The notes: a model not told the origin generated them from the sequence alone. A stretch of DNA of 64,000 nucleotides from an uncultured Bariatricus sp. (GCA_934307065.1 CAKRCD010000008.1:1-64000); one strand, 5' to 3'. Counted from the first letter of the stretch, positions 37,045 to 46,771 are shown. Translations and numbers: made by a program.

Positions 37045-37074
37045 TTGAAATTTTCTTTCTTGCCATGTTATAAT
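37045..37074 (+). promoter_or_regulatory. Promoter of toxin gene 2
   Basis: TTGAAA (37045-37050), 18-bp spacer, TATAAT (37069-37074), identical in design to toxin 1. In the leader, CCCTCC (37132-37137) can pair with GGAGGG at 37118 or with the ribosome site GGAGGGG at 37151. Confidence 0.75.
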
Positions 37075-37163
37075 CCCTATCTGGGAAGCCTAAGCCAGGC
37101 GGCTTACCCTTCTTTTTGGAGGGACTAAAAACCCTCCAATCGTAAAGAAAGGAGGGGATTGCG

Positions 37164-37256
37164 ATGATTATTACATACTCCGATTTATTCCAGTTTTGTA
37201 TTTTCGTTGTTTCCCTTGTTGGTCTCTGTTACGAGATTTTCAAGGGTAAAAAATAG
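37164..37256 (+). CDS. Type I toxin, putative holin-like membrane peptide, copy 2
   Basis: 30 aa: same as copy 1 except that the tail is FKGKK rather than FKGKRK. One hydrophobic helix and a basic C-terminus. GGAGGGG is 6 bp upstream and occluded by CCCTCC. DNA differences from copy 1 inside the gene are mostly silent (for example TCT to TCC), suggesting purifying selection since the duplication. Confidence 0.8.
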   Translation: MIITYSDLFQFCIFVVSLVGLCYEIFKGKK

Positions 37257-37340
37257 CCGCCACATCTCGCGAATGTGACGGCATCCCTTTTGGGATAAAG
37301 TTTCAATTCGAAGGTAAGCCGCTGACGGTTTCCCTTTGTT
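37246..37340 (-). ncRNA. Antisense RNA gene D (antitoxin of toxin 2)
   Basis: Minus-strand TTGAAT (37375-37370), 17-bp spacer, TATATT (37352-37347). The RNA starts near 37340 and ends at hairpin GCCGTCACAT...ATGTGGCGGC (37256-37282) followed by TATTTTTTACC, overlapping the toxin stop codon. Confidence 0.75.
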
Positions 37341-37398
37341 ATCTTTAATATAGCATATCGACTGACGGCATTCAAGATTTTTCCAATATTTTTTCAAC

Positions 37399-37484
37399 TA
37401 CGCACGAACGCTCACCGCGAAAATACTTCGTATTTCCTCGATGTTCGTTTGACTCACATGAAATATAAAAAGACCACTCTACCC
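37399..37484. repeat. 86-bp direct repeat, copy A, including a truncated terminator arm
   Basis: Starts TACGCACGAACGCTCACC and ends AAAGACCACTCTACCC. It matches 37634-37719 with four differences. It contains the imperfect palindrome ACGAACG...TGTTCGTTTGACTCACAT and the left half, only, of the prfA terminator. A shorter related copy lies at 37483-37539. Confidence 0.75.
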
Positions 37485-37560
37485 GCCCGTTCACCTCGAA
37501 ACTGCTTCGCACTTTCTCGGTGTTCGTTTGACTCACATAGCCTCGATAACACCGTGAAAA

Positions 37561-37594
37561 CATCTGCTTCGCAGATGCACGAAGCTTCGCTTCT
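37561..37594. repeat. Two small perfect hairpins
   Basis: CATCTGC-TTC-GCAGATG (37561-37577) and GAAGC-TTC-GCTTC (37581-37593). Both have TTC loops, matching the CTTCG-type loops of the neighbouring palindromes. No T-tract follows. Confidence 0.5.
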
Positions 37595-37633
37595 GCAAAA
37601 AGGAAGATACCCTTGCTTATCCAATTAACACCT

Positions 37634-37719
37634 TACGCACGAACGCTCACCTCGAAAATACTTCGCATTTCCTCGGTGTTCGTTTGACTCACATGAAATA
37701 TAAAAAGACCACTCTACCC
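37634..37719. repeat. 86-bp direct repeat, copy B, overlapping the prfA terminator
   Basis: Second copy of the 37399-37484 repeat. Here the AAAGACCACTCTACCC end is the functional left arm of the prfA terminator. Confidence 0.75.
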
Positions 37720-37743
37720 TGCAAGCAGTGTATTGTGGTCTTT
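37704..37743 (-). terminator. Terminator of the prfA operon
   Basis: Stem AAAGACCAC / GTGGTCTTT; on the minus strand it is followed by TTTATATTTC. It lies 20 bp past the prfA stop. Confidence 0.8.
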
Positions 37744-37762
37744 ATTATATTTCGCGTTCGTG

Positions 37763-38833
37763 CTATTCGTTCATGTTTGCGAGTTTGGCGGCCTGGTCAG
37801 CTGCAATCAGGCTGTCAATGATTTCATCTAAATCACCATTCATTATCTGGTCAAGGCGATGAAGGGTAAGTTTGATTCTGTGGTCTGTCACACGTCCCTG
37901 TGGGAAGTTGTAAGTACGAATCTTTTCGGAACGGTCACCTGTTCCAATCTGGCTTCTTCTTGCTTCTGCTTCGGCTGACTGTTTCTTTTCTAATTCGATT
38001 TCATACAGTTTGGAACGGAGCAGACGGAATGCTTTTTCTTTGTTCTGAAGCTGTGATTTTTCTGTCTGGCTATAAATAACGATTCCGGTAGGGTAATGTG
38101 TTAAACGTACTGCGGAGTCTGTAGTATTGACACACTGTCCACCGTTTCCGGATGCACGCATGACATCGATACGGATATCTTTTTCATCAATGACTACATC
38201 TACTTCTTCTGCTTCCGGCATTACTGCTACGGTAATGGTTGAAGTATGGATACGTCCGCCGCTTTCTGTTTCCGGCACACGCTGTACACGGTGTACGCCA
38301 CTCTCGTATTTCATACGGGAATAAGCGCCCTGTCCGGTAATCATGAATACAACTTCTTTGAAACCACCGATTCCATTTTCACTGATGGAAATAATTTCTG
38401 TTTTCCAACGTCTGCTGTCTGCATAATGTACATACATACGATAGATTTCTGCTGCGAACAGTGCAGCTTCATCTCCGCCTGCACCTGCACGGATTTCTAC
38501 CATAACGTTCTTATCATCGTTCGGGTCTTTTGGAAGAAGTAAAATCTTCAGTTCCTGTTCCAGTTCCTCCACACGCTTCTTGGAATCATTCAGTTCTTCT
38601 TTTGCAAGCTCCTTCAATTCTTCGTCGGATTCTTCTTCCAACATAGCAAGGCTGTCTTCAATATTCTGCTTGCAGCTTTTATATTCTTTATATGCTTCAA
38701 CGATTGGTGTTAAATCATTCTGTTCTTTCATCAGTTTGCGAAAACGGCTCTGGTCATTCACAACATCTGGTTCCTGCAATTCGCCCATGATTTCTTCGAA
38801 ACGGATGAGCAAATCTTCTAACTTGTCAAACAT
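37763..38833 (-). CDS. prfA: Peptide chain release factor 1
   Basis: 356 aa, typical length. It has the RF-1 start ([19 protein letters not shown]), the anticodon-like domain with [20 protein letters not shown], and the catalytic GGQ loop in [18 protein letters not shown]. It recognises UAA and UAG and triggers peptide release. The gene follows prmC, which methylates its GGQ glutamine, a standard pairing. Confidence 0.98.
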   Translation of the reverse strand: MFDKLEDLLIRFEEIMGELQEPDVVNDQSRFRKLMKEQNDLTPIVEAYKEYKSCKQNIEDSLAMLEEESDEELKELAKEELNDSKKRVEELEQELKILLLPKDPNDDKNVMVEIRAGAGGDEAALFAAEIYRMYVHYADSRRWKTEIISISENGIGGFKEVVFMITGQGAYSRMKYESGVHRVQRVPETESGGRIHTSTITVAVMPEAEEVDVVIDEKDIRIDVMRASGNGGQCVNTTDSAVRLTHYPTGIVIYSQTEKSQLQNKEKAFRLLRSKLYEIELEKKQSAEAEARRSQIGTGDRSEKIRTYNFPQGRVTDHRIKLTLHRLDQIMNGDLDEIIDSLIAADQAAKLANMNE

Positions 38834-38857
38834 CTTTCTTCCTCCTCGTTCTTATCT

Positions 38858-39703
38858 CTACTTATTGTACACACCACAAACTACCCGGTCAAGTCCTGCC
38901 AAATCCTTTTCTGTGCGGATTTGTGTAAATCCTGCCTGCATCAGCAGCTGTTCTACCGCTTCGCTCTGGTCGTACCCGATTTCCATATATAACCATCCAC
39001 CCTGTTTTAAATAGCAGGGACTTTCTTTTGCCAGAATCCGGTAAAAATACAGTCCGTCCTCCTTACCATCCAGTGCAGCAAAGGGGTCATGAAGACGAAC
39101 TTCTTCTTCCAGTTCTTTTATCACTTTTGTCGGAATATAAGGTGGATTTGACACAATCATATCAAATCTTCCTTCTATATTCGCAAACATATTCGTTTGA
39201 GTAAAATCAATCCCAGCATCCAGTATCTGTGCATTTTTTCTTGCAGTCTCAAGTGCTTTTTCCGAAATGTCTGCTCCCTGACAGCTGATTTCCGGACTAC
39301 GTTTTTTCAGACTAATGGCAATGCATCCGGAACCGGTACACATATCCAGCACTTGTTTCTGGTCTACGTTCATACTTTTTAGTTGTTTTTCCGCTTCCAG
39401 TACAAGTAGTTCTGTGTCCTGTCTCGGTATCAGCACATGTTCATTTACCTGGAACTCCAGTCCCATAAATTCCTGAACCCCGGTCAGATGCTGAAGAGGT
39501 ATCCGCTTTTTTCGCTGTTCTATCAGTGCAAAATACTGTTCTTCCTCTGTTTTGGGCATTTCTTTATTACCATCTACAAAGAAACGGGTTCTGTTCATGC
39601 CTGTTACAAATTCCAGTAGGAGCCATGCATCCACCGCAGCATCTTCTATGTGGCATTCTTCCAACAGTGTTTTGCCTTTTTGATTTGCTTCCTGATATGT
39701 CAC
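38858..39703 (-). CDS. prmC: Release factor glutamine methyltransferase PrmC
   Basis: 281 aa from a GTG at 39703, with GGAGAA upstream, 2 bp after the preceding stop. SAM-binding VLDMCTGSGCIAISL and catalytic MIVSNPPYIPTKV (NPPY) are present, with an N-terminal helical RF-binding domain. It N5-methylates the GGQ glutamine of RF1 and RF2. Confidence 0.96.
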   Translation of the reverse strand: MTYQEANQKGKTLLEECHIEDAAVDAWLLLEFVTGMNRTRFFVDGNKEMPKTEEEQYFALIEQRKKRIPLQHLTGVQEFMGLEFQVNEHVLIPRQDTELLVLEAEKQLKSMNVDQKQVLDMCTGSGCIAISLKKRSPEISCQGADISEKALETARKNAQILDAGIDFTQTNMFANIEGRFDMIVSNPPYIPTKVIKELEEEVRLHDPFAALDGKEDGLYFYRILAKESPCYLKQGGWLYMEIGYDQSEAVEQLLMQAGFTQIRTEKDLAGLDRVVCGVYNK

Positions 39704-39705
39704 TG

Positions 39706-40644
39706 CTATTCTCCGTCCTGATAATGAAAGTTTTCTTTTAAATATGCTTTCCAGTCAAATACTGCCTCCACAGACTGAATTCCAACTTCAATCATGGAAT
39801 CATCCGGTTCTTTTGTTGTCAGTCTCTGAAGCATCAGCCCCGGTTTGCTGAGTATATTTACAATCGGATTCTCACTGCGTCCTGCCCATTTAATCAGTTC
39901 ATAGGAAATTCCGGCAATTACCGGAAGCAGTGCAATACGCACCAATACACGCATGAGTACGGATTCAACACGTACAAAGAACAGCAATACAATCCCTACA
40001 ATCATAACAAACAGCATAAAGCTGGTGCCACAACGTTTATGCTCTTTTGAACTTTTACGCACGTTTTCGACAGTAAGTGGAAGCCCACTTTCAATACAGT
40101 TGATACACTTATGTTCTGCGCCATGATACTGATACAGCCGCTTAATATCTTTCATCAGGGAAATGCCGGCAACATAAGCCACAAAAATTGCAATTCGGAT
40201 GATTCCTTCAAAAATAAGGCGCATTGTATAAGAAGGCACCCACTTTTTCAACAGTCCCGATAAGAAATACGGAAGAATCATAAAAATGCCGATTGCCATT
40301 GCAAAGGATAATACCATTGTTCCTGCCATCATCAGGTCTTCCTGCTTCTTTGCTTTCTTTGCATCTTCTTCTGTCTTTATTTCTTCCGCTTCTTCATCCT
40401 CAAAAAAGCTGGCTGACCATGTCAGCGTTGACATTCCGAGAATCATGGAATCAATAAAATTAAACACACCCCTGATAAATGGAATCTGTGTCAGTTTCTT
40501 CCAGTTTCCAGTAATACTTCGATAAATATCTTTTTTTACTTCTATTTCACCGTCAGGCTTTCTTACTGCCACTGCATAGGTATCCTTATTTTTCATCATG
40601 ACACCTTCTAAGACCGCCTGACCTCCAATATTCGAAGATTTCAT
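39706..40644 (-). CDS. DUF1385 membrane protein (YqhQ-like)
   Basis: 312 aa. It begins IGGQAVLEGVMMKNKDTYAV and contains YHGAEHKCINCIESG and HKRCGTSFMLFVM, the conserved DUF1385 motifs with His and Cys residues, plus about four membrane segments. Function unknown. Its position between rpmE and prmC is conserved across clostridia. Confidence 0.9.
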   Translation of the reverse strand: MKSSNIGGQAVLEGVMMKNKDTYAVAVRKPDGEIEVKKDIYRSITGNWKKLTQIPFIRGVFNFIDSMILGMSTLTWSASFFEDEEAEEIKTEEDAKKAKKQEDLMMAGTMVLSFAMAIGIFMILPYFLSGLLKKWVPSYTMRLIFEGIIRIAIFVAYVAGISLMKDIKRLYQYHGAEHKCINCIESGLPLTVENVRKSSKEHKRCGTSFMLFVMIVGIVLLFFVRVESVLMRVLVRIALLPVIAGISYELIKWAGRSENPIVNILSKPGLMLQRLTTKEPDDSMIEVGIQSVEAVFDWKAYLKENFHYQDGE

Positions 40645-40674
40645 ATATCCTCCTAATTGCCGTATGCTTTACAA

Positions 40675-40708
40675 CAAAAAATAGGCTGAGTTCCTATGAG
40701 CCCAGCCT
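40675..40708 (-). terminator. Terminator after rpmE
   Basis: AGGCTGGG pairs with CTCAGCCT (one G-U) on the minus strand and is followed by ATTTTTTG. It separates rpmE from DUF1385. Confidence 0.75.
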
Positions 40709-40722
40709 GATGAATTCCGCAA

Positions 40723-40923
40723 TTATTGAATTCCGTATTTCTTGTTAAACTTGTCAACACGTCCACGAGCCTGAGTAGCTTTCTGCTGTCCTGTGTAGAA
40801 TGGATGACACTTTGAACAGATTTCTACGTGAATAGATTCGTTTGTTGAACCTGTTACAAATGTATTTCCACAGTTGCATGTTACAGTTGCCTGATAATAT
40901 GTTGGATGGATTCCTTCTTTCAT
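40723..40923 (-). CDS. rpmE: Ribosomal protein L31 (zinc-binding type)
   Basis: 66 aa from the ATG at 40923, 7 bp after AGAGGTG; an in-frame GTG at 40932 overlaps this site. [17 protein letters not shown] and [10 protein letters not shown] give the four-cysteine zinc site of the C+ form. Large-subunit protein at the central protuberance. Confidence 0.98.
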   Translation of the reverse strand: MKEGIHPTYYQATVTCNCGNTFVTGSTNESIHVEICSKCHPFYTGQQKATQARGRVDKFNKKYGIQ

Positions 40924-41031
40924 GATTTTCACCTCTTCTTAGTTTATTCGTTTTACGCGTTTTCACGCGGCTAATGTCTTTAAACAGCTTTGTTATTATA
41001 TCACGGATACGATACTAATGCAAGTTCAATT

Positions 41032-42372
41032 CTAAATAAATTTCATTTTTTTTGCCATTTGAACGAACTCGTCATTATTCTTCGTTCTGTCAAACATATT
41101 CAAGATATTGTCTACAGCCTCGTCTGATTTCATGCCATTTAGTGCCCGACGCATAATATCAACTGCTTCCTGTTCGTCTTTTGTCAGAAGTAAATCATCT
41201 CTTCTTGTACCGGATTTCGGAATATCGATGGCAGGGAAAATACGTTTTTCTGACAACTTTCTATCAAGAACCAGTTCCATGTTACCGGTTCCTTTAAATT
41301 CTTCGTAAATAACATCATCCATCTTACTTCCCGTATCTACAAGGGCTGTTGCAAGAATGGTAAGGCTTCCGCCTTCTCTCATATTACGTGCTGCTCCAAA
41401 GAATCGTTTCGGCATATGGAGTGCTGCCGGGTCAAGACCACCGGAAAGAGTTCTTCCGCTTGGCGGTACAACCAGGTTATAAGCTCTTGCAAGTCTGGTA
41501 ATACTGTCTAACAGAATTACCACATCTTTCTTATGCTCAACCAGACGTTTTGCACGTTCAATGACCATCTCTGACACACGTTTGTGATGCTCCGGCAACT
41601 CATCAAACGTAGAATAAATAACTTCTACATTATCTCCTTCAATTGCTTCCTTAATATCAGTCACTTCTTCCGGACGTTCATCAATCAGTAGAATCAAAAG
41701 ATGCATTTCCGGATTATTTTTACGGATAGAAAGTGCCACTTCTTTTAAAAGGGTTGTCTTACCTGCTTTCGGTGGTGAAACAATCATACCACGCTGTCCT
41801 TTTCCGATTGGAGAAAGCAAATCCATTACCCGCATGGCCGTGCTCGCTCCACGAGACTCCAGACGAAGTCTTTCATTTGGGAAGATTGGTGTCAAATCTT
41901 CGAAACTTGTACGCTTTGCTGCTTCTGCTGGCTGAATACCATTTATTTTTGTTAAATAAAGTAACGCACTGAATTTTTCGGTCTGTGTTTTTACTCTGGT
42001 ATTTCCGGTAAGAATATCTCCTGTCTTCAATCCAAAGCGGCGAATCTGGGATGGCGATACATAAACATCTTCATCTCCCGGAAGATAATTCTTAGAACGG
42101 ATAAATCCGTAGCCATCCGGCATAACCTCCAGAATCCCAGTAACCGAAATTCCACTGTCAAGTTGTTCGATATCCGCCATTCCTGCTTTTTCACTCTTTA
42201 CTTCTTCTTTTGCTTCTTTTGCACTGACTCTTTCATCTTCTTTTAACATTTCTTCTATTAATTCTAATTTTTTCAGAGTCGAAATTCCCTTAAGTCCACG
42301 GGCTTTCGCCAATTCTTTCAAGGTTACAAGGGGTAACGACTCATACTTTTCCCGATTCATATCACTGCTCAT
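41032..42372 (-). CDS. rho: Transcription termination factor Rho
   Basis: 446 aa. The N-terminal Rho-N helices ([20 protein letters not shown]) are followed by an acidic insertion, the cold-shock RNA-binding domain ([20 protein letters not shown]), Walker [13 protein letters not shown], Walker [17 protein letters not shown] and the Q-loop region [11 protein letters not shown]. Hexameric RNA helicase for factor-dependent termination. AAGGAGG precedes the ATG. Divergent from malic enzyme across 265 bp. Confidence 0.98.
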   Translation of the reverse strand: MSSDMNREKYESLPLVTLKELAKARGLKGISTLKKLELIEEMLKEDERVSAKEAKEEVKSEKAGMADIEQLDSGISVTGILEVMPDGYGFIRSKNYLPGDEDVYVSPSQIRRFGLKTGDILTGNTRVKTQTEKFSALLYLTKINGIQPAEAAKRTSFEDLTPIFPNERLRLESRGASTAMRVMDLLSPIGKGQRGMIVSPPKAGKTTLLKEVALSIRKNNPEMHLLILLIDERPEEVTDIKEAIEGDNVEVIYSTFDELPEHHKRVSEMVIERAKRLVEHKKDVVILLDSITRLARAYNLVVPPSGRTLSGGLDPAALHMPKRFFGAARNMREGGSLTILATALVDTGSKMDDVIYEEFKGTGNMELVLDRKLSEKRIFPAIDIPKSGTRRDDLLLTKDEQEAVDIMRRALNGMKSDEAVDNILNMFDRTKNNDEFVQMAKKMKFI

Positions 42373-42637
42373 ATTATCCTCCTTACATTCTCTACCGTCA
42401 TTCTAAATCAATTATCTCAACTTCGCTTCTACGGTCTGATTCTGATCATAAAATTTACTAAATTAAATTTGAAATTGGATTTCTCTGGGATTTTCGTCTG
42501 AAACGACACACAAATTAGATATAACTGAGTATACTACATTTGGAATTAAAAGAAAAGCATTAATTTTATTTGATTTACTTTTCTAAGAATGTTATCATAA
42601 ATGTATCATCGAAAACTCGCTAAGGGAGGATATGAAA

Positions 42638-43786
42638 ATGTCGATTTATGAAACTGCATTAAAAATGCATGAAGAATGGAATGGTAAATTAGATGTAGTT
42701 GCCAAAGCTAAGGTAAATTCACGCGAGGACCTTGCAATTGCATATACACCGGGAGTTGCAGAACCTTGTAAGGTGATTGCCAAGGATAGGGATGCTGCTT
42801 ACAAATACACAATTAAGTCAAACACCATCGCAGTTGTCTCAGACGGAAGTGCCGTACTTGGTCTTGGAAATATCGGGCCATATGCTGCCATGCCTGTTAT
42901 GGAAGGAAAAGCTGTCCTTTTCAAAGAATTTGGTGGTGTCAATGCAGTGCCAATCTGTCTCGACACTCAGGATACAGAAGAAATCATTAAAACGATTGTA
43001 AATATTGCCCCTGGTTTCGGCGGTATCAATCTGGAAGATATTTCCGCACCACGCTGTTTTGAAATCGAAACCCGTTTAAAAGAACTGCTGAATATCCCTG
43101 TTTTCCATGACGACCAGCACGGAACAGCTATCATCGTTCTTGCAGGAATCATCAACGCATTAAAAGTTGTCGGAAAGAAAAAGGAAGACTGTAAAGTTGT
43201 TGTAAACGGTGCAGGAAGTGCCGGAATTGCTATCACAAAGCTGTTACTCAATTACGGTTTTCTTCATGTTACCATGTGTGATATCCGTGGAATCATTTCT
43301 CCGGAATATGAAAATCTGAACTGGATGCAGAAAGAAATGACAAAAGTTACCAACTTAGAAGGCGCAACCGGAACACTTGCCGATGCCCTCAAAGGTGCTG
43401 ACATCTTCGTAGGAGTATCTGCCCCTAATATCGTGACAAAAGAAATGGTTGCATCCATGAATAAAGATGCTATTCTCTTTGCCATGGCAAATCCAGTCCC
43501 TGAAATTATGCCAGACCTTGCAAAGGAAGCCGGTGCAAAAGTAATTGGAACAGGACGTTCTGATTTTCCAAATCAGGTAAATAACGTACTTGTTTTCCCT
43601 GGTATATTCAAAGGTGCTTTAGAGGGACGCGCTCCACAAATTACAGAAGAAATGAAGCTCGCTGCTGCTACTGCAATTGCAGGACTTGTCTCTGATGAAG
43701 AATTAAACGAAGATTTCATTCTTCCGGAAGCATTTGACCCTCGTGTAACCCAGGTTGTAAGTGAAGCGGTAAAGGCATTAATTTAA
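42638..43786 (+). CDS. Malic enzyme (NAD(P)-dependent, decarboxylating)
   Basis: 382 aa from the ATG at 42638; the ATG at 42632 is too close to the GGGAGG site. Short bacterial-type enzyme: [13 protein letters not shown] (Tyr catalytic region), [38 protein letters not shown] (metal-binding E/D), [17 protein letters not shown], then the NAD(P) domain [15 protein letters not shown] and [10 protein letters not shown]. It converts malate to pyruvate and CO2. The cofactor cannot be decided by eye. Confidence 0.95.
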   Translation: MSIYETALKMHEEWNGKLDVVAKAKVNSREDLAIAYTPGVAEPCKVIAKDRDAAYKYTIKSNTIAVVSDGSAVLGLGNIGPYAAMPVMEGKAVLFKEFGGVNAVPICLDTQDTEEIIKTIVNIAPGFGGINLEDISAPRCFEIETRLKELLNIPVFHDDQHGTAIIVLAGIINALKVVGKKKEDCKVVVNGAGSAGIAITKLLLNYGFLHVTMCDIRGIISPEYENLNWMQKEMTKVTNLEGATGTLADALKGADIFVGVSAPNIVTKEMVASMNKDAILFAMANPVPEIMPDLAKEAGAKVIGTGRSDFPNQVNNVLVFPGIFKGALEGRAPQITEEMKLAAATAIAGLVSDEELNEDFILPEAFDPRVTQVVSEAVKALI

Positions 43787-43787
43787 G

Positions 43788-44762
43788 ATGCACTACATAC
43801 AATCAAAAAAAGATGACAGTTCGTCTCTCACTCCCGTGCGTTGGGGTGAGAGACGCTATTATGCGCTGGATTATTATTTAAAAGAGACCTACCATGAAAA
43901 AATGTACAAACTATCTTTAAACGGTGGTTGTACCTGTCCAAACCGCGATGGTACCTGCGGAACAAAGGGATGCATTTTCTGCAGTGAAGGCGGCTCCGGA
44001 GACTTTGCACCGGAAGCCGGTCTTTCTATCAAAGAACAACTCGCAGCCGGAAAAGGACAGGTAAGCCAGAAATATCATGGTAACAGTTACATTGCGTATT
44101 TTCAGGCATTTACCAACACTTATGCTCCTGTTTCTCATTTAAGGGCAATGTTTACCGAAGCAATCGCTGACCCGGAGGTGAAAATTCTTTCCATTGCCAC
44201 ACGACCAGATTGCCTAAGCCCGGAAGTTCTGGCTTTACTTGCGGAACTCAATCAGCAGAAACCAGTCTGGATAGAACTTGGACTTCAGACCATTCATGAA
44301 ACTACTGCCCGTTTTATCCGTCGTGGATACGAATTATCTGTTTTCGAAGAAGCAGTCCGGCAACTTCGGGAAATCAATATTACGGTCATCGTTCATGTCA
44401 TTCTCTTTCTTCCCGGGGAATCGGAAGCTGATATGTTAAAAACCATCACCTATTTAAATACAATGCCTGTTCAGGGAATAAAACTGCAGCTGCTTCATAT
44501 ATTAGAAAATACCGATTTAGCTGATGTTTACCGAAAAACACCATTTCCTGTTCCTAATATGGAAACTTATTTTAGAGTACTCGGCAAATGTATCTGCCAT
44601 TTACGTCCTGATATTGTGATTCACAGGCTCACAGGAGATGGTCCAAAATCTTTGCTGATTGCACCGCTTTGGACCGGAAACAAACGTCTTGTCCTAAATG
44701 CTCTCCGGAAATATTTTTGCGAAGAAAATATCTGGCAAGGCAAAAAGTATATAACATCTTAA
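43788..44762 (+). CDS. TIGR01212-family radical SAM protein
   Basis: 324 aa. KLSLNGGCTCPNRDGTCGTK then GCIFCSEGGSGDF gives the family's extended cysteine motif for the [4Fe-4S] cluster. YFQAFTNTYAP, IATRPDCLSP and ELGLQTIHE are further signatures of this Elp3-like group (E. coli YhcC). Function unknown; tRNA modification has been suggested. It starts 1 bp after the malic enzyme stop, so they are probably co-transcribed. Confidence 0.9.
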   Translation: MHYIQSKKDDSSSLTPVRWGERRYYALDYYLKETYHEKMYKLSLNGGCTCPNRDGTCGTKGCIFCSEGGSGDFAPEAGLSIKEQLAAGKGQVSQKYHGNSYIAYFQAFTNTYAPVSHLRAMFTEAIADPEVKILSIATRPDCLSPEVLALLAELNQQKPVWIELGLQTIHETTARFIRRGYELSVFEEAVRQLREINITVIVHVILFLPGESEADMLKTITYLNTMPVQGIKLQLLHILENTDLADVYRKTPFPVPNMETYFRVLGKCICHLRPDIVIHRLTGDGPKSLLIAPLWTGNKRLVLNALRKYFCEENIWQGKKYITS

Positions 44763-44774
44763 GGGGGAATTTTC

Positions 44775-45290
44775 ATGTCAGAAACTTTTACGCTATATAA
44801 ACTCATTGTGTTATACATGTTGTCAAAGGTGGATTTTCCACTTACCAATGCCCAGATATCCGAATTTATTTTGGACAAAGGCTATACAACCTTTTTCAAG
44901 TTACAGCAAGCCCTTTCGGAGCTGAAGGATGCCGAATTGATTCGGGAGGAAACGGTGCATAACCGCACCCTATATCATTTGACCGATGATGGGGAAGAAT
45001 CGATTTTTTATTTTAAAAATAAGATTTCCAAGCCGATTCAAGATGACATCGACCAGTTTCTCAAAGAAAAGAAATATGATTTAAAAAATGAAACTGCTGT
45101 AAAAGCAGATTACTACAAGAATACAGCCGGAGAGTTTTCTGTAAGATGTCAAGTAACTGAGCAGCAGGAACCGCTCATTGACCTGACTCTCTCTGTTCCT
45201 ACTGAAGCCGAAGCTGAAAAAATTGCAGCCAACTGGCAGAAAAAAAATCAAAATGTCTATGCATGGCTCATGGCACAATTGCTGGAGTAA
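44775..45290 (+). CDS. DUF4364 winged-helix protein
   Basis: 171 aa. FTLYKLIVLYMLSKVDFPLT, ISEFILDKGYTTFFKLQQAL and LYHLTDDGEESIFYF form the DUF4364 winged helix at residues 1-90; the C-terminal half is beta-rich. Likely a transcriptional regulator restricted to Firmicutes; target unknown. AAGGGGG lies upstream. Confidence 0.88.
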   Translation: MSETFTLYKLIVLYMLSKVDFPLTNAQISEFILDKGYTTFFKLQQALSELKDAELIREETVHNRTLYHLTDDGEESIFYFKNKISKPIQDDIDQFLKEKKYDLKNETAVKADYYKNTAGEFSVRCQVTEQQEPLIDLTLSVPTEAEAEKIAANWQKKNQNVYAWLMAQLLE

Positions 45291-45311
45291 TCAGCATTCG
45301 TTTTAACCAAA

Positions 45312-45360
45312 AAAATATTCCGTAAAGACTGACCTTACTCAGTTCTTTACGGAATATTTT
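45312..45360. terminator. Strong bidirectional terminator
   Basis: AAAATATTCCGTAAAGA pairs with TTCTTTACGGAATATTTT, plus an inner CTGA/TCAG. It lies between convergent genes and has A/T tracts on both sides. Confidence 0.88.
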
Positions 45361-45386
45361 ACTTTTATACATGATTGATAATCATT

Positions 45387-46319
45387 TTATTCTTCGGCCG
45401 AGTCAGTTGCAACTTCTTTCAAGCTTGTAATAAGTCCTGCCATTCCCTGAATCTCAGATGGAATAATAATCTTCGTTGCTTTTCCATCAGCGGCTTTTTC
45501 AAATGCTTCCAGACTTCTCAGCTTAAGCACCGCTTCATCTGCTCCTGCTTCGCGGATATAACGGATACCATCTGCCTGTGCCTGCTGCACTTTGAGAATT
45601 GCTTCTGCTTCACCTTCTGCTTCTTTGATACGTTTTTCTTTTTCCGCCTCTGCCTGAAGAATTGCAGCCTGCTTTTCTGCTTCTGCCTTCAGGATCACGG
45701 ATTCTTTCTCACCTTCTGCAACAAGGACTGTTGATTTCTTTTCACCTTCTGCACGGAGAATCGCTTCACGTCTTTCACGTTCCGCTTTCATCTGTTTTTC
45801 CATGGCATCCTGAATAGCTGCCGGTGGGATGATGTTCTTAAGTTCCACACGATTTACCTTGATTCCCCAAGGATCCGTAGCCACATCAAGTGAGGCTCTC
45901 ATTTTCGTGTTAATAGTTTCTCTTGAAGTCAGTGTCTGATCTAATTCCAAATCACCAATGATATTACGAAGCGTAGTCGCTGTCAGATTCTCAATTGCCA
46001 TAATTGGATTTGCAACGCCGTAGCAGAACAGCTTCGGGTCTGTAATCTGATAAAATACAACCGTATCAATCTGCATGGTTACATTATCTTTGGTAATTAC
46101 CGGCTGCGGTGCGAAATCTACAACCTGTTCTTTCAAATCTACTCTTCTTGCCACACGTTCAATGATTGGCAATTTTACATGAAGACCTACGCCCCATGTA
46201 GCCTGATATGCGCCAAGTCTTTCCACTACCAGTGCTTTTGCCTGTGGCACGACTTTAATGCACGACATTAAAATCAACAATACGATAATCAACAGAATGA
46301 TTATAATAATTTTTCCCAT
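45387..46319 (-). CDS. SPFH/Band 7 membrane scaffold protein (stomatin/QmcA-like)
   Basis: 310 aa. One N-terminal membrane helix (IIIIILLIIVLLILMSC), then the SPFH domain (VVPQAKALVVERLGAYQATW, TKDNVTMQIDTVVFYQITD, ELDQTLTSRETIN). A long Ala/Glu/Lys coiled coil at about 165-250 has repeated AEGEK/AEAEK units. Forms oligomeric membrane microdomain scaffolds. It is 2 bp from the NfeD gene, its usual partner. Confidence 0.93.
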   Translation of the reverse strand: MGKIIIIILLIIVLLILMSCIKVVPQAKALVVERLGAYQATWGVGLHVKLPIIERVARRVDLKEQVVDFAPQPVITKDNVTMQIDTVVFYQITDPKLFCYGVANPIMAIENLTATTLRNIIGDLELDQTLTSRETINTKMRASLDVATDPWGIKVNRVELKNIIPPAAIQDAMEKQMKAERERREAILRAEGEKKSTVLVAEGEKESVILKAEAEKQAAILQAEAEKEKRIKEAEGEAEAILKVQQAQADGIRYIREAGADEAVLKLRSLEAFEKAADGKATKIIIPSEIQGMAGLITSLKEVATDSAEE

Positions 46320-46321
46320 GA

Positions 46322-46771
46322 TTATACCTCACTTTCCTTTTCCACAATGAGCTTTACGCCTTCTACGCTTACCACCTTCACCAGTTCTCCTACTTCATAA
46401 GTAATCTCATCCGATTCCGAGCGCACGGTCCATTCCTGTCCGTCAACACAGGCTCTTCCGGTCTGTGAAAGATTATCTACCCGTTCCTCAACCCGGACAA
46501 CCTTGCCAATTACACTTTCATAATTGGTCTTTTCTGTCCTGGAATTGAGCATCCGAATGGCGAACGGTCGCGTAAAGTAAAGAAGCAGTGCAGTTACAAC
46601 AAAAAATGCTGCCATTTGCCAGATAAGTGATACATGCATAATGTTCAAAATCAACGCAACAAGTGCTCCACCGGCTGCCCAGATACAGGTCAGTCCTACG
46701 GTTGCGATTTCAATCAAAAGCAGGACAATCACTAAAGCCAGCCATGTAAACATTATGTAAGTTTCGTTCAT
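46322..46771 (-). CDS. NfeD-family membrane protein
   Basis: 149 aa from the ATG at 46771, 6 bp after GGAGGT; the ATG at 46777 touches the site. Three membrane helices (residues 5-75) are followed by a C-terminal OB-fold (GKVVRVEERVDNLSQTGRAC). Short NfeD without the protease domain. Partners with the SPFH protein in membrane quality or fluidity functions. Confidence 0.9.
   Translation of the reverse strand: MNETYIMFTWLALVIVLLLIEIATVGLTCIWAAGGALVALILNIMHVSLIWQMAAFFVVTALLLYFTRPFAIRMLNSRTEKTNYESVIGKVVRVEERVDNLSQTGRACVDGQEWTVRSESDEITYEVGELVKVVSVEGVKLIVEKESEV

Larger units (their letters stand above)
36850..37460. repeat. Duplicated toxin-antitoxin block, copy 2
   Basis: Same order as 35240-35882: an antisense RNA unit (no toxin left), the TTTGGTTTTGCG spacer, an intact toxin, its antisense RNA and the TACGAAC/TGTTCGTTT terminal palindrome. 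The two blocks are direct repeats about 1.6 kb apart, with the 261-aa gene between them. Confidence 0.75.

Noticed and set aside
35578..37256. Phage holin genes
   Set aside because: The peptides match the so-called holin-like toxins in size and design, but there are no lysis or phage genes nearby and each has an overlapping antisense RNA gene.
37185..37563. Minus-strand frames of 63-70 aa opposite the toxin genes
   Set aside because: They are shadows of the toxin, antisense RNA and palindromic repeats; no codon signal or ribosome site.
37399..37719. Possible CRISPR array from repeated ACGAAC...TGTTCG units
   Set aside because: Only two or three copies, irregular spacing, palindromic repeats of 50-86 bp with similar intervening sequence, and no cas genes.
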